Below are positions 10,305-20,700 of a DNA stretch of 64,000 nucleotides, one piece after another (within the stretch, counting starts at the first letter, position 1; each line of letters opens with the position of its first letter). This stretch comes from Icerya purchasi (lineage: Eukaryota > Arthropoda > Insecta > Hemiptera > Monophlebidae), in contig CM077116.1 of NCBI GenBank assembly GCA_039619475.1, forward strand, positions 456,505,576-456,569,575, written 5' to 3'. The position numbers were made by a program, and so were the translations under genes. Below the pieces are notes generated by a model. It had not been told where the DNA came from. It made no database searches and saw nothing but the letters and a program-made list of their open reading frames with translations.

Positions 10305-11083
10305 AAGAGGCACTGCAATACCGCCACAGGCTTTTCCATCGAATGATCAGTGAAAATGGTTTTTGTAAGAAGGAAATATAAAAAAGGTGCTGTAATGTTT
10401 CTATTTAATTGCTGATTTTGCGAAAGAAACTTGGAAAGTGAAAAAATAGAACAAAGATACTTTAGTAGATGGTAAAGTTAAAAGAAAAATAGAGATTTAT
10501 ACAAGGAATGAGGGGAAAAAATTGACAAAGTATAAGTTGTATTGAAAGAGCGTGACATTTTCATTTGTATTCCCTAAGTTTATGGAAACTACTATCTACT
10601 TGTTCCAGAATCTTTGAAATCAGTTTGCGTACACAGTAAGACTTTTTCATGTTTTCTCTTAAAAGTAGGCTTTGTTCAGCCATTCAGGCGTCCGCCGACA
10701 TTAAAATGTCGTTTGCTTCGCGGCCTCCGTCGATTTGAAAACGTTGCCGTGCAACCTATGTAAAATGCCTCGTACATATTATATCATAACTTATGTGCAA
10801 AAATATACATTTAACAACTAACTGCCGCTAGTACAAGGTTCCTTATTTACATCATTATCGTTAGCGGTGGTAATATTGAGGAAATGACGTGTGAAATACA
10901 CAACCTACGATCTTCACAGGTCTTTACAAGTCGTTATAGGTAACACTTTAACCTACTTCTGTTGAATGCATACTCGCGTATGTGGGAAATCGGTCTCATT
11001 AAATGCTCTCTTATTAGTCATCAGTCGTATCTAAGTAAATACATGAAATTTTCGTAACGCTTTTCTGTGACGTTCCATTTCGT
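10305..11083. other. Intron, nothing recognised
   Basis: AT-rich, with no motif on either strand. Confidence 0.5.
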
Positions 11084-11514
11084 GACGCTTTTCGAGTATA
11101 TGTGCCAAAGTAAAGACATGAAAAAACATCATTCTTTCCGACCGTGCAACAAAAAAATAAATAAATAAATAAATAAATAAAAATAAATGTTTATTAAATC
11201 TAATAGTTTTATCTTTAAAACAAGACTAGTTTGGCCGTTATTAGTATAATCTTATAGAAAATCCGTCCAATGTTGATGTTTTGAGACAACAAATGGATCA
11301 CATTACTTTAGTGGAATTCATGGAGCGTGGACAGGCCATTAACGGCCTGAACTACTGGAAAAACTCATCAATTTAAGGAAAAATAAAAATTTCGAAAGCA
11401 ATTGAACTGCTGCATGACAATGCACGGCCACTCACAGCGAACATTACCCAAGAACTTACCGCCGAGTTATCTCACCTTTCCCAAGTGATAACGCTATATT
11501 TTCTCAATTAAAAC

Positions 11515-11545
<31 letters not shown>

Positions 11546-11850
11546 TCCGGCGGATGACGAATTGCTTAAATAACCGAGTCACTGGAATCTTCAAAGAACC
11601 GGACGGAAAATGTTACAGGGCAAGTGTTGAAAAGTTGGTGGTTCTTGTATCAAAAGCTTTGTAGAATGTTCAAGCAATAAAATGCAAGTTTTAAATTTAA
11701 TTTTTGTTTATTATTACGCCAACGCGACAGGTTTTGGAATCTTAATTTCTGCGTGACCCTCGTAGGCATAATGTATCAATTCGGATTCGATATTTATGGC
11801 GCGCCATTCTACGACGCTTTTCGAGTTTATGTACAAAAGTAAAGACATCA
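11084..11850 (+). mobile_element. Mariner-family deletion derivative (+) between diverged direct repeats
   Basis: From about 11,190 the + strand matches the mariner derivative at 43,325-44,018 read in reverse (TAGTTTTATCTTTAAAACAA; ATGTTGATGTTTTG; GTGGAATTCATGGAGCG). It encodes VEFMERGQAINGLNYW, then LLHDNARP-TAN-TQEL, the third catalytic-Asp region of mariner, with stops. The right terminus (GCGTGACCCTCG, ending 11,762 before TA) matches the other copy's inverted repeat. The left terminus is unclear. A 50-bp diverged direct repeat (GACGCTTTTCGAGT...AAAGTAAAGACAT) lies at 11,084-11,120 and 11,813-11,850. An AAAT microsatellite (11,152-11,186) and an AT run (11,521-11,546) are inside. Confidence 0.7.
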
Positions 11851-12480
11851 AAATGTCAAAGATTGGGAGTAGACAGAAGTGGCTTATTCAACACGAATTT
11901 CTGAATCTGGAGAGAATTTAAGAATACGAAGGCAAAGCGGAAGGCACGAATTTTGTATCAAATTTAGACAGACAGGAGTCGCGGAGGCGCTGTCACAAAT
12001 GATAAACTTTTACAAAAATATCAGAATTTTATTGCTTCATTCAGTTGGCGACAAGGTTTTTAGGAAGTGAAGATGGAAAAAATACTTTGAGGGAACCGAA
12101 ATTAAAAAAAGGGAGGGGTATTATTAAAGGAGATTGTATAAAATTAAAATGAACCAAAAACCGAGCAAACTAAGAGCTGAAGGATGGGGATTATCTAAAG
12201 TTTTAAAAAGGTTAGTTTTTGGAAACTGGAAAATACGAATGTGAATGAAAGACAAAAGGGAAGAAGAATGGACGACACTAGAGAAGAAGGAATAGCTTAA
12301 ATGAAATTTGCGAATCATCAGGGTTGCGGATTAGATGTAGCAAGAATTATTGAAATTAAAGAGAATTTAAGAGCATCGGGTTAGATTATCAAACTAGTGT
12401 TTTTCCGTAACTTCTCCGAAACTCCGACTCTGCGAGTACCCTTCAAGCTCTCACTTAACCTCTTCCCCTCCATCTTCCAA
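11851..12480. other. Intron, nothing recognised
   Basis: AT-rich and partly purine-rich sequence without identifiable coding content. Confidence 0.4.
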
Positions 12481-13050
12481 CTTCATCATTCTTCGTACAC
12501 GATTTGTCATTCACAATCTTTCTTTTCATCACTCTACACATATTGATTTGATGTGGAGAGGCATTGATAGTAACGAAATGGCGGAAGCTTTGGCTCAGTT
12601 TGCTGCTCATGTTCTCGCTTTTACTTTAAAAAAATTCCAAATGATCATCTATTGTTCTTAAGTTAAAAATTTCGCTTTAAATTTTGGTCGGATATATGTA
12701 CCCTTCCTCCTTTACCAGTAATCGTTTTTTCTATCGCTCAACTCAGCCTAACCTTCTAATCCTTGGTTCTCAGAGTTTCCTTCTATTCCACGTTCTGTTG
12801 ATGTCCCTATTATTCGCCTACGCTTCAATCACATTTTATTGCACTTTCCTTATTGTCTTCTATATTCTAATGAAGTATTTGTATGTGATGCTAATCACAT
12901 TTTCTTGAGTGTTATGCTCTTTAAAGTTAAAGCTTCCTATTCTCTATTGTACTTCTGTTTTTTGTTCAGTCTGTTTCCCCTGCTATTGGTTCATTTATTT
13001 CCGCTATTTTCGATCGAATTAAGTTCTGATTAGCTGACTCTTCTTCCTAT
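12480..13050 (+). pseudogene. Degenerate LINE 3' end with zinc-knuckle-like tail (+)
   Basis: At 12,839-13,030 the + strand reads FPYCLLYSNEVFVCDANHIF followed by LSVMLF. This resembles the C-x2-C...D-H-x-F-x-x-C-P zinc motif at the C-terminus of R1/I-type LINE proteins, and it matches the copy at 54.84 kb (CCPLHSDDETVCDPDHIFFE). The rest is a pyrimidine-rich 3' region. It is damaged and lacks the RT domain. Confidence 0.45.
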
Positions 13051-13596
13051 CATTTTTGGGCGGAGGTTCGAAAGAGAAACAAAAAACAATAGGAAACAGT
13101 ATTTTTGTGCTCTAAATCTAAATATTGCGGACAACTCCTATTTATGTTTCGATTTGCATTATCGTTTATTTAAAATCACGTACGAATTAGTATTAATTTA
13201 TGGTGCGTTTATAAAACTTAAGTTTTTGTAATAATTTACAACATTTGTTAGGCGCATCTTTTCGACGATTTTTCTTTTTTCGGATCATACTCATACCTTC
13301 AGTAGTCTCTTTCGGAAGATTTAATCTCTTCCCCCTCCTTTTCAGTCTTTTTCCAATCGGACTGTCGTCTGCACATTAGTGAAGTCAAAAGAAAAAAGTC
13401 TTAATTCTTTATTACTAATTTCACCACCGATTCAATCTCCAATTATGTTAAGGAACGACATCAGCTTTTTATCCGTTTAATTTTTTTCCCTGTCGTATTT
13501 TAAAATACTTCTTCCGATAACTTATTTAAGTCGGGTATGTTAACGTCTCTTGTGTAGGAGTGTAAACACTGATTACGTGTAAACTATCATTTTCAG
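13051..13596. other. Intron before the 13597 exon, nothing recognised
   Basis: AT-rich, no transposon motif seen. The pyrimidine tract CTATCATTTTCAG at its end is a plausible splice acceptor. Confidence 0.5.
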
Positions 13597-13636
13597 TTCG
13601 ATGAACGACGATTATCAACTCGAAAGAGAATTTCAG
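13597..13636 (+). CDS. Candidate stac exon (40 nt) upstream of the MHD1 core exon
   Basis: Forty nucleotides lie between CATTTTCAG and TTTCAG|GTAAAG. Read so that it joins the next exon in phase 0, it gives (x)SMNDDYQLEREFQ-WCLIANDINYV, which keeps the C-x3-N-x-I spacing typical of the family. This reading needs two bases from the preceding exon. A fully GT-AG alternative exists: phase 0 here, then an acceptor at 13748. That alternative deletes the WCLI segment, so I prefer the first reading and infer a missing upstream exon. Confidence 0.4.
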
Positions 13637-13735
13637 GTAAAGAAGTAAAAAGAGTTTTCTAACTTCGGCGCATCGTATTTTTACTAATTTTTATGTTTTC
13701 TTTCGTGTACGTTATTAATATTTCTGTTATTATAG

Positions 13736-13948
13736 TGGTGTCTCATAGCGAACGATATAAATTACGTTCGGAAAAATGTCGTCCCCTTTGTAGAAGAAAT
13801 GGCATCGGAAGAAACGGAAATAAACCAACTATGCAACAACAACAGTAACAACGAGCCATCGAATTATTTAGTAAGAATTTTCGTAAACAAACTGTCCGCA
13901 AACATCCACCAGCAATTAACCGCAGTTTTAGCTGAATTAATCGGAAAG
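13736..13948 (+). CDS. stac: stac exon, MHD1 core (C-x3-NDINYVR)
   Basis: This exon has 71 codons, phase 0 at both ends, between TTATTATAG and GGAAAG|GTTGGT. It begins WCLIANDINYVRKNVVPFVE. Spacing and residues match the Munc13-family segment C-x3-NN-I-E-H-V-R that precedes a long helical stretch. The rest (VRIFVNKLSANIHQQLTAVL, AELIGK) is amphipathic helix that leads directly into the next exon (ELIGK-VLSPVAVFLW). The asparagine-rich stretch in the middle (NNNSNN) looks like a loop insertion. Codon use and complexity differ clearly from the surrounding AT-rich intron. The short exon at 13597 is its most likely immediate neighbour. Confidence 0.75.
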
Positions 13949-14505
13949 GTTGGTCGTGAACATATTTTAAAAACAAGACAAAAAAAATTAAATTAACTAT
14001 CCGTAAATTAATGTCGGTCTACAATTATAACTGAATTAACTGGGAAAGCATAGTAAACAAGTAATTAGGTATGCACAGACCATTAATATTGTTGTGAAAA
14101 GTCCAGATTAGAGAAAGGCCATTTTGTAGAACATTCTGAATTCACACTTGTCATCATCACTTGGGCTTCATTACGTTTCATACATCATATCTTTTCCTAT
14201 TCCCTATAAGCTCTCACTGGATTTATACTACCAATTTCTGACAGAATATCTAATTGGCCGTCCATTTTACTTCGGGGCAGTGGTTCTTTATTGACGTAGC
14301 AAATAAAATAAAAACACAGGCTAGTCTAACAGTTAACGGAGAATTATTCGAAAAAAGTGACCTGTAATAACATTGCATCTTACAATCTTAAAATTGTTTA
14401 ACAATAGTATGACTGAAAAGCAGAAAAAAAAAAAAACGAGGAAAGAACACTTTAATTCAATAGCATCTATTTATTCGTGAAGAACGCTCCATTTTAATCT
14501 AAAAG
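13949..14505. other. Intron, nothing recognised
   Basis: AT-rich intron start after the GTTGGT donor. Confidence 0.5.
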
Positions 14506-14650
14506 GTAGCGCGGTAACCTAATAGTTAAAGTGTTTAGCTTTCGAACCGAAGGTGTGCTATAGGCTTCCGGGAGTTGTCTCGTAACTCAAGTCGTTGTAA
14601 CCACTGGTATATGTATATGTAATGTCGAAAATCGAATATTAGTTATACTG
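14506..14650 (+). mobile_element. tRNA-derived SINE copy
   Basis: GTAGCGCGGTAACCTAATAG, then TTAAAGTGTTTAGCTTTCGA, ACCGAAGGT and GGCTTCCGGGA have the layout of a decayed tRNA with A- and B-box regions. A second copy at 18,600 shares CCTA-TAGTTAAAGTG-TT and AAC-GAAGGT. The body that follows shares GAAA-T-GAATATTA with that copy. The tRNA part cannot fold properly, so this is a SINE head rather than a tRNA gene. Confidence 0.65.
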
Positions 14651-15180
14651 CGGAAGCCATCTCGGTGAAGCTGAGGGTAGGTCTTGTCCCATAGTTCGAT
14701 ATGGAAACACTACAACGACACATCCAAATTTCGTATTCATGTAAATTTCGTTAAAAGTTCTACCGAAAGCCGAGCTTAGAAGTTTCTGATAATTTATTGA
14801 ATAGTTTAGTGTGGTTGGCCACAGTCACAAACTGTATCGTTTTTGTTATTTTCTGCTTCGCTAAGAGTTCGCTTGTAGTGACCGTGTGATTTAATTGCAC
14901 CCATTTTTTACGAGTTAAGTCGAATTACTGCGGAATCGGGGACTGTAATTAGCTTCTATTCGTCTGAGTTTGATAACTTTCATTGTTCCCACCATTTCAT
15001 TGAGCCATCGAAGTTTTCTGCAATAAGATTGTACTTCCACAGAAGACCCATACAGTGTCGTACGCCGATGATAAGTGCATGGAAACTGCGCCTGCTTTAA
15101 GCTGCTTCTGAAAACCATTTTTTGTATACGCTGTTAACGAAGCTCCCTGTTCTGTACAGCTTCGACCCGATCTAAAAGCC
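14651..15180 (-). pseudogene. Strongly decayed LINE tail (-)
   Basis: On the - strand a broken reading gives SSAYDTVW (RT block like D-x-x-x-A-Y-D-T-V-W) and, further on, CDCGQPH-TIQ, which resembles the C-D-C-G zinc tail of LINE proteins after the RT. Many stops and frameshifts intervene. The + strand SINE abuts its 3' end. Confidence 0.4.
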
Positions 15181-16406
15181 GCTTGATCCGCCGATATGTA
15201 TTTGATTAATAACCGTTACTACTCAATTTTAAAGCACCCTTTTAAGTAATTTGTGACAAGTGCTCAATGCAGGGATCAGTGTCTGCAACTGTCCAGCTGC
15301 TAGACGTATGTTTGGTTGTTTTTAATATCGCTATAAACGAGGAGGTTTTAAAAAGTTTTCAAAATTTTATACGCGTCATGATTTCGTGCCGATCCCGCCG
15401 ACGCGCAATGGACTGAAAGGGAGAACAAGCGCCAGTCACTTGTAAACTAGAACAAATGCATCAGAATTATTTGAGGAAGCAGAAAACACTCCCCAATATG
15501 CTTTCAAACTCCGAAACGGCAATAAACTCAATCATTAATTTTCTTAAAATAAACAGAACATCTAAAGCAATATAGTCGCAAATCCCGCTCAGTATGCCGT
15601 GATAGCCGCAGCAATTAAGTACGGCAGACTGTAGCTTAGAGGATTAAACAAAAAAAAAACTATATATATATGTATATTTTGTTCTGAAATAGTATTAGAA
15701 TTTAAACAATTTTTCAAGCGGTGTATTGTCACGATGTCATTAGCCCCATAAATAATTAAAATTCTGGATAAGCTATACACAGCATCATTTATGGCTTCCA
15801 CTTTTTTTTTTTTTTAAATTCTATTCAGCAATTGTACTCGTGAACAGTGTAACGTTTTGCTATTGTGAAGGAGTTGTGAAGCAAACTAACTCGATTTAAA
15901 AATTGCCCGTTTAATTACAGTACGTATTATCGGAATTTTAAGTGAGCTCTTCTTTTGCTTCACAGTTCAAATGAAAAATAATTTAAATAAAATGATGTAA
16001 GTATTAATGCCGATAGACTAAAGCCAGATTGAAAATGCTCATATGAAAACGATGAATGATAAAAAGGAAACAGAAAAATCAGGAAATTATTGAATGGAGC
16101 ATTTAAAAACAGAAAAGATGACGTTCTGAAAAAAGAAGGGAACAGAAAATTGAAAATACAAATATGAACAATGGTCGACAGTGAGAACAATTAAGCCATA
16201 CTAGCAAAAACAGAGATGGTTTCTGAACTATTTCGATGATTAATCAATCCAAATTTCAGTAGCATACGAAGGTTGGAGCGTAGAACATATTTCCCAAGGC
16301 ACCAGATTTTTCCAATCAAAAAAAAAAACAAAAAAAAACGACACCGAAGTCATGAAAAAGAAACCATTAAAATTTGTCGAAACGTAAATATATAAATATA
16401 TATATA
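15181..16406. other. Intron, nothing recognised
   Basis: AT-rich, with short A/T homopolymers and an AT microsatellite near 15,660. The - strand 15,960-16,190 is pyrimidine-rich without a motif. Confidence 0.5.
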
Positions 16407-18134
16407 CAAGGTGTGATCAAAAAGTAATGGGAATTTTTAATTTCCAGTTATAACGTATTTGAGCAAGTCTCGATCGTCAGCGACGTCATTAAGCAAATTG
16501 TTCAGCGATGGTTATTCGATGCTGTTTTTGTTGAAAATTAATTAGTTTCAGAACAATTTTTGCTGCCACTCGTTTCATGTTCAAAACATTTGCTTCGCAT
16601 GAGCCATATGAAATTCTTATCTCTTCAGCAACCTCTATAATAGTAATTCTTCTATTAGTTTTTTTTTTTTTAATTCTTCTATTAGTAAGCACAATCTGTT
16701 TAATTTTTGCCACGTTTTCGTCACTCATAGACGTGTTAGGTCGCCTAGACCTCGCATCTTCTTCTGCGTCTTCTCGACCTTCCTGGAAGCGTTTGTACCA
16801 TTTATAAACTCGTGTTTGTGACACAGTATCGTCGTGCAGATTTAAGAATTTTACAGTCCCTCTACAAAAATCAACATGCAACAGTCCTAATAGACGATCA
16901 GCTGACTGGAGTAATACCAATACGAAGAGGTGTTAGGCAAGGCTGTGTGCTTTCGCCAATGTTATTTAATTTGTATTCGGAGGTGATATTTGCACAGGCT
17001 TTAGAAGAACGGGACAAAGGAATAAGAATTGGAGGACAAAAAATTTGCAGTGATACGTTTTGCCGATGATACTGCACTGCTGGCGGGGAATATCGAAGAC
17101 TTGCAGGGACTACTGAATTCAGTTGCCCTTGAAAGTGGAAAAAAAGGGCTCAGCATAAACATCAAGAAAACCAAGTTCATGGTGGCCTCAAGGCAGCCAG
17201 TTGTTGATAAAAAACTATTTCTTAACGGTAGGGAAATCGAACGGGTAGGAAAATACAAGTATCTAGGTTGTTGGATAACGGAAAATAATGACCCGGACGT
17301 AGAAATAAGAACGCGCATCGAGATAGCCAGAGATGTATTTATGAAGATGAAGAATGTACTTTGCGACAGAAAGTTAAATTTGGAAATCAAGAAGAAGGTG
17401 CTAAAATGTTATGTATGGTCCGTGCTCTTATACGGGTGCGAGACGTGGACAGTAAAAGCAAGTGATGTTATCGCCGGATCTGGAAGATACCATGGACTAG
17501 AAAAATGAAAAATGCGGAAGTATTACAATTGATGAAGACGAATCTGATATTGATGGATATAATTAAAAAACGCAAAATTAATTTCTTTGGACGTTTCATG
17601 AGAGGATCAACATATCACCTTCTGCACACAATTATGATGGGAGCGGTAGAGGGGAGGAGGGGACGAGGAAGAAGAAGGATTTCTTGGCTCCAAAATATTA
17701 AGCAATGGACTGGAGTTACAAAAGTAGAAGAATTGTTCCAGATTGCAAGAAATCGAGACTCATTTCGTCATATGGTTGAATCCATGAAAAGTGGTTAAGC
17801 TATACCCGAATCGGGTTGCACGAAGAAGAAGAAGAAGAAGAATCGTCGCTAAAGGCCTTCTCTAACATTTGGAATGCTTCGCTGCACTTAATTCCGTCTT
17901 TGATACAAAATTTCACACAAATTCTTTGATCCGACATTTTGCCAAAAATCACCAAACGCACTAAAGCACCTGTTGCTTTTCGCTTGGTAAACATAAACTA
18001 AGCATCGTAGCTGCATGATATTTGATACGTGCGTTACTGACAGCGCATCTAATATACAAAATACCACTCGACTCAATAAACAAGGTGCAGCGCGTGCAAT
18101 TACTAAATTCCCGTTACTTTTTGATCACATTTCG
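16407..18134 (-). mobile_element. Mariner transposon (-), DDD domain deleted, split by a LINE
   Basis: Terminal inverted repeats are GTGTGATCAAAAAGTAATGG near 16,411 and the reverse of GTGATCAAAAAGTAACGGG near 18,110-18,127, with TA at both outer edges. The - strand encodes the N-terminal helix-turn-helix region in two pieces. MSDQRICVKFCIKDGIKCSE and AFQMLEKAFSDD run from 17,937 down. DDTVSQTRVYKWYKRFQEGR ... NVLNMKRVAAKIV ... LNDVADDRDLLKYVITGN run from 16,833 to about 16,430. The protein stops just before the first catalytic Asp and runs straight into the right-hand repeat, so the DDD nuclease was removed by an internal deletion. The gap between the pieces is the LINE at 16,835-17,841. Confidence 0.9.
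16835..17841 (+). mobile_element. 5'-truncated RTE-like LINE inserted in mariner, TSD ATCGTCG, GAA tail
   Basis: The insertion is bounded by ATCGTCG at 16,828-16,834 and 17,842-17,848, and ends in a (GAA)n tail (17,820-17,841). It encodes GVRQGCVLSPMLFNL and, after a frameshift near 17,040, RFADDTALLAGN with the catalytic ADD intact. It continues with KYLGCWITENN, YVWSVLLYGCETW and, in a third frame from 17,505, KRKINFFGRFMRGS, GRRGRGRRRISWL to a natural C-terminus at 17,798. Only the RT palm/thumb and C-terminal part are present. The endonuclease is lost by 5' truncation, typical of target-primed insertion. Confidence 0.88.
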
Positions 18135-18599
18135 TATATAATATATATATATATACATTCTTTGCACTGAAATTAGTAGGACTTTAATTTGGATGCTTTA
18201 ATTTAAATTGACCAACTCTGATGTACTTATACAATTAATTTATAGAGCGGAATTCTACCACTTTAACAGTTTGTGAAAGTCTAGTTTTTCAAGTAATACG
18301 CCGTTACATGTAAACATGTTAATGACAAAGTCACTGTTAAGGGGGCGATGATATCAAAAAAACCGTTATGAAAAATGTAACATTTTTTCGTTACGTTTTG
18401 TAATAAATGTACAAAAAAAGAGATAGAAATAAAACGGAAACTGAAAACTGTCATCTTTTTTGAGTAACTCGTGATAAAAGTGACAAGAATGATTAACTTG
18501 AACAACTCTTCTATAAGTATTTTAGAACAACTGGGATCCAGGGTCCAAGAGGCTTGTCTTTTAGCGAAATCCGAAAGTCAGAGTTTATAAAAATATAAG
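18135..18599. other. Intron, nothing recognised
   Basis: Short AT microsatellite right after the mariner end, then AT-rich sequence. Confidence 0.5.
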
Positions 18600-18850
18600 C
18601 TGCACCGTAGCCTAGTAGTTAAAGTGCTTGGTTACCAAACTGAAGGTATCATAGGTTTTTAAGAATCTTTCCCATTGATTTATAACATCTGAAATTGAAT
18701 ATTATACCGAACAGATATGGAAAAATAGGGGAGCCCGAGAAAAAGGAAATGTTTCCCTATTCTCATTATTGCCGTTGAACTTAATACGCTGGAAACTTTC
18801 ATTTCACAATTCATGATATCTTATCGAGTATGTAGGACTCACGTTAAATA
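18600..18850 (+). mobile_element. tRNA-derived SINE copy with conserved tail
   Basis: The head (GCACCGTAGCCTAGTAGTTA, AAGTGCTTGG, ACTGAAGGT) matches the 14.5-kb SINE. The 3' part (CTTAATACG...TGGAAACTTTCATTTCACAA, TTCATGATATCTTATCGAGTATGTAGGAC) matches 55,355-55,432 (CTTAGTACC..., TGGAAAGCTTTACTTCACAA, TCCATGATACCTTGTCAAGGATATATGGGAC). This lets the element be delimited at about 250 bp. Confidence 0.65.
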
Positions 18851-19265
18851 TAATGTTCAAAATTAAATTAATCAAAGATCTACACTGTGCCCCAAAATTG
18901 TTTATTTAATTTTTCCTAAATTTCCATTGAAAACAATATTGCTTCTGAATTAGCATTTTCTGCATTAATTAAATCAGTTCCTGTTGCAAAATTTAAAACA
19001 ATTATTTTTCATTTAGCATGCAAATAATTAGAGTAACTGTATTCAATTCTGATTTTTGTTTGAATTATTTGTTATTATTGAATTTATTTTATCGTATTTT
19101 TTATCTATGATAAAATTCTTCGTATCAGTTCTTTTTATTCTAGACGGCTACTGAAAGGTAGAAAAAAGGTATATTTGCACAAATTGTAACATTATAACAT
19201 TAGCATTGTATTACTAGTGAATTGATGAATCGATGATATATCTTAAGAAGTGTAACTTAACCTAC
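18851..19265. other. Intron, nothing recognised
   Basis: AT-rich, no motif. Confidence 0.5.
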
Positions 19266-20700
19266 GTAAAGAGTGAGAGAAAAAACAGTCGTACTAAATT
19301 TTCATAGAAAACGTTGTCCAACACCGGACATTAATCTCAAAATCTACGAAACCTCCATCGCAAACACGCAATCACACAAATTCCTAGGCCTATATTTCGA
19401 TACACGGATGAATTGGAAAATCCACATAAATCATGTCAAGCGAAGGGCAACTACCGGACTAAACCTACTAAAAAAGCTGAGCCATTCAAAATGGGGGCTG
19501 ACAGATGGACAATGTTGGGGATCTATACTAGCCACCTTCAATCAGTAATAGATTACGGTTCAATAATCTACGACACAGCAGCAAAAGCAGACCTTGATAA
19601 ACTAAATGTGGTTAGAAACCACGCTCTACGCCTATGCATTGGAGCCTTTCGTACAAGTCCGATGACAAAACTTTATGAAGAAATAGGTACCATCACACTA
19701 CAAAATAGAAGAAACCAATTATCTATAAAATACTACATCAAGGTCGCGGAAAATGAACACCACCCAAATCATTTTAAATTGTTTCACTCTTATCTAGAAA
19801 AGCAGTACACGCGATAAAAACCATTTGGAACTCGAATAAGAGAACGCATGACTACAAACTTATTACAAGAATTAAGTAAATAAATAAATAATCGCTAATA
19901 GTCACGTGGAAGGCAATGGCAAACCACCACGTACAACATCATATGCGCGCTAGGTCAGTACACAGCAGACCCACACCGGACGGACTGCACTTGTAGAGCG
20001 ATAAATCAAACGATTACTAATCAATTCCGAATGTAGTCTTGCGTGCGTACACCTGCGTTGCATATTACAATTGCCTGGTACACAACCTATATCGGTACAG
20101 CTAAATGTACGAATAGGTTGCGCCAACGCGCTATGTAGCGTACGGCACTTGAGATGATGAGCTGAGACTGGAACCGATCCATCAAACCTAGCTGCACTCA
20201 AAGAAATGGCGCATCGATTCAAATTGATTACATCGCAAAATGCCACAGCATACCGGATAAATAGAAGGGAGGAAGTGATTCTGGCCAGAATACGTATAGG
20301 GCATACTTTATATACGCGTGGCCCCCTCTATTCACGGACAAAGCTCTGAGGAAATGCCCACGGTGTAATACGAACATCACCATCATGCACATCATCGAAC
20401 CGTGTATAATATACAAATCGATAAAGGATGAAATTCTCGGGCGCGACTTAAACTATATGAAGATCTAAAGAAAGATGATGAATCCATATGCGCCGTAAAC
20501 TATTCAGATTTTTAGAGACCATAGACTTATATCAATTAATTTAAACTAGAATATTTTTGAATTATTGAATTTTGTTATTTTTAATTGTTATATTTAAAAG
20601 TTAAAAAATTATGCATTTTGTTATATTATTGTGAAGTTCGAAGACGCTAAAGGCCCAAGATGCCGGGCGTCTTTAAATAAAAACTTTTGAATTGAATTGA
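19266..20700 (+). pseudogene. Non-LTR retrotransposon 3' part (+) with 3' hairpin
   Basis: The + strand encodes the RT thumb and C-terminus. It runs KFLGLYFDTRMNWKIHINHV, LLKKLSHSKWG, a frameshift, then VIDYGSIIYDTAAKADLDKL, NVVRNHALRLCIGAFRTSP and IKYYIKVAENEHHPNHF. Near 20,250-20,340 RREEVILARIRIGHTLYTRG recalls the RxxxxLxRLRIGHTxxTH tail that follows RNase H in I/Jockey-type LINEs. The 3' end has a perfect hairpin (GAAGACGC...GCGTCTTT at 20,640-20,675) followed by short GAATT repeats. Several stops make it non-functional. The stretch 19,870-20,130 could be a secondary insertion. Confidence 0.7.

Noticed and set aside
13749..13948. Alternative start of the MHD1 exon at the acceptor 13748
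   Set aside because: It gives matching phases with the small upstream exons, but removes the WCLI residues whose spacing to NDI fits the family. Kept only as an open question.
14506..14580. tRNA gene
   Set aside because: Box-like motifs are present, but no cloverleaf with a proper acceptor and anticodon stem can be formed. A second diverged copy shows it is a SINE head.
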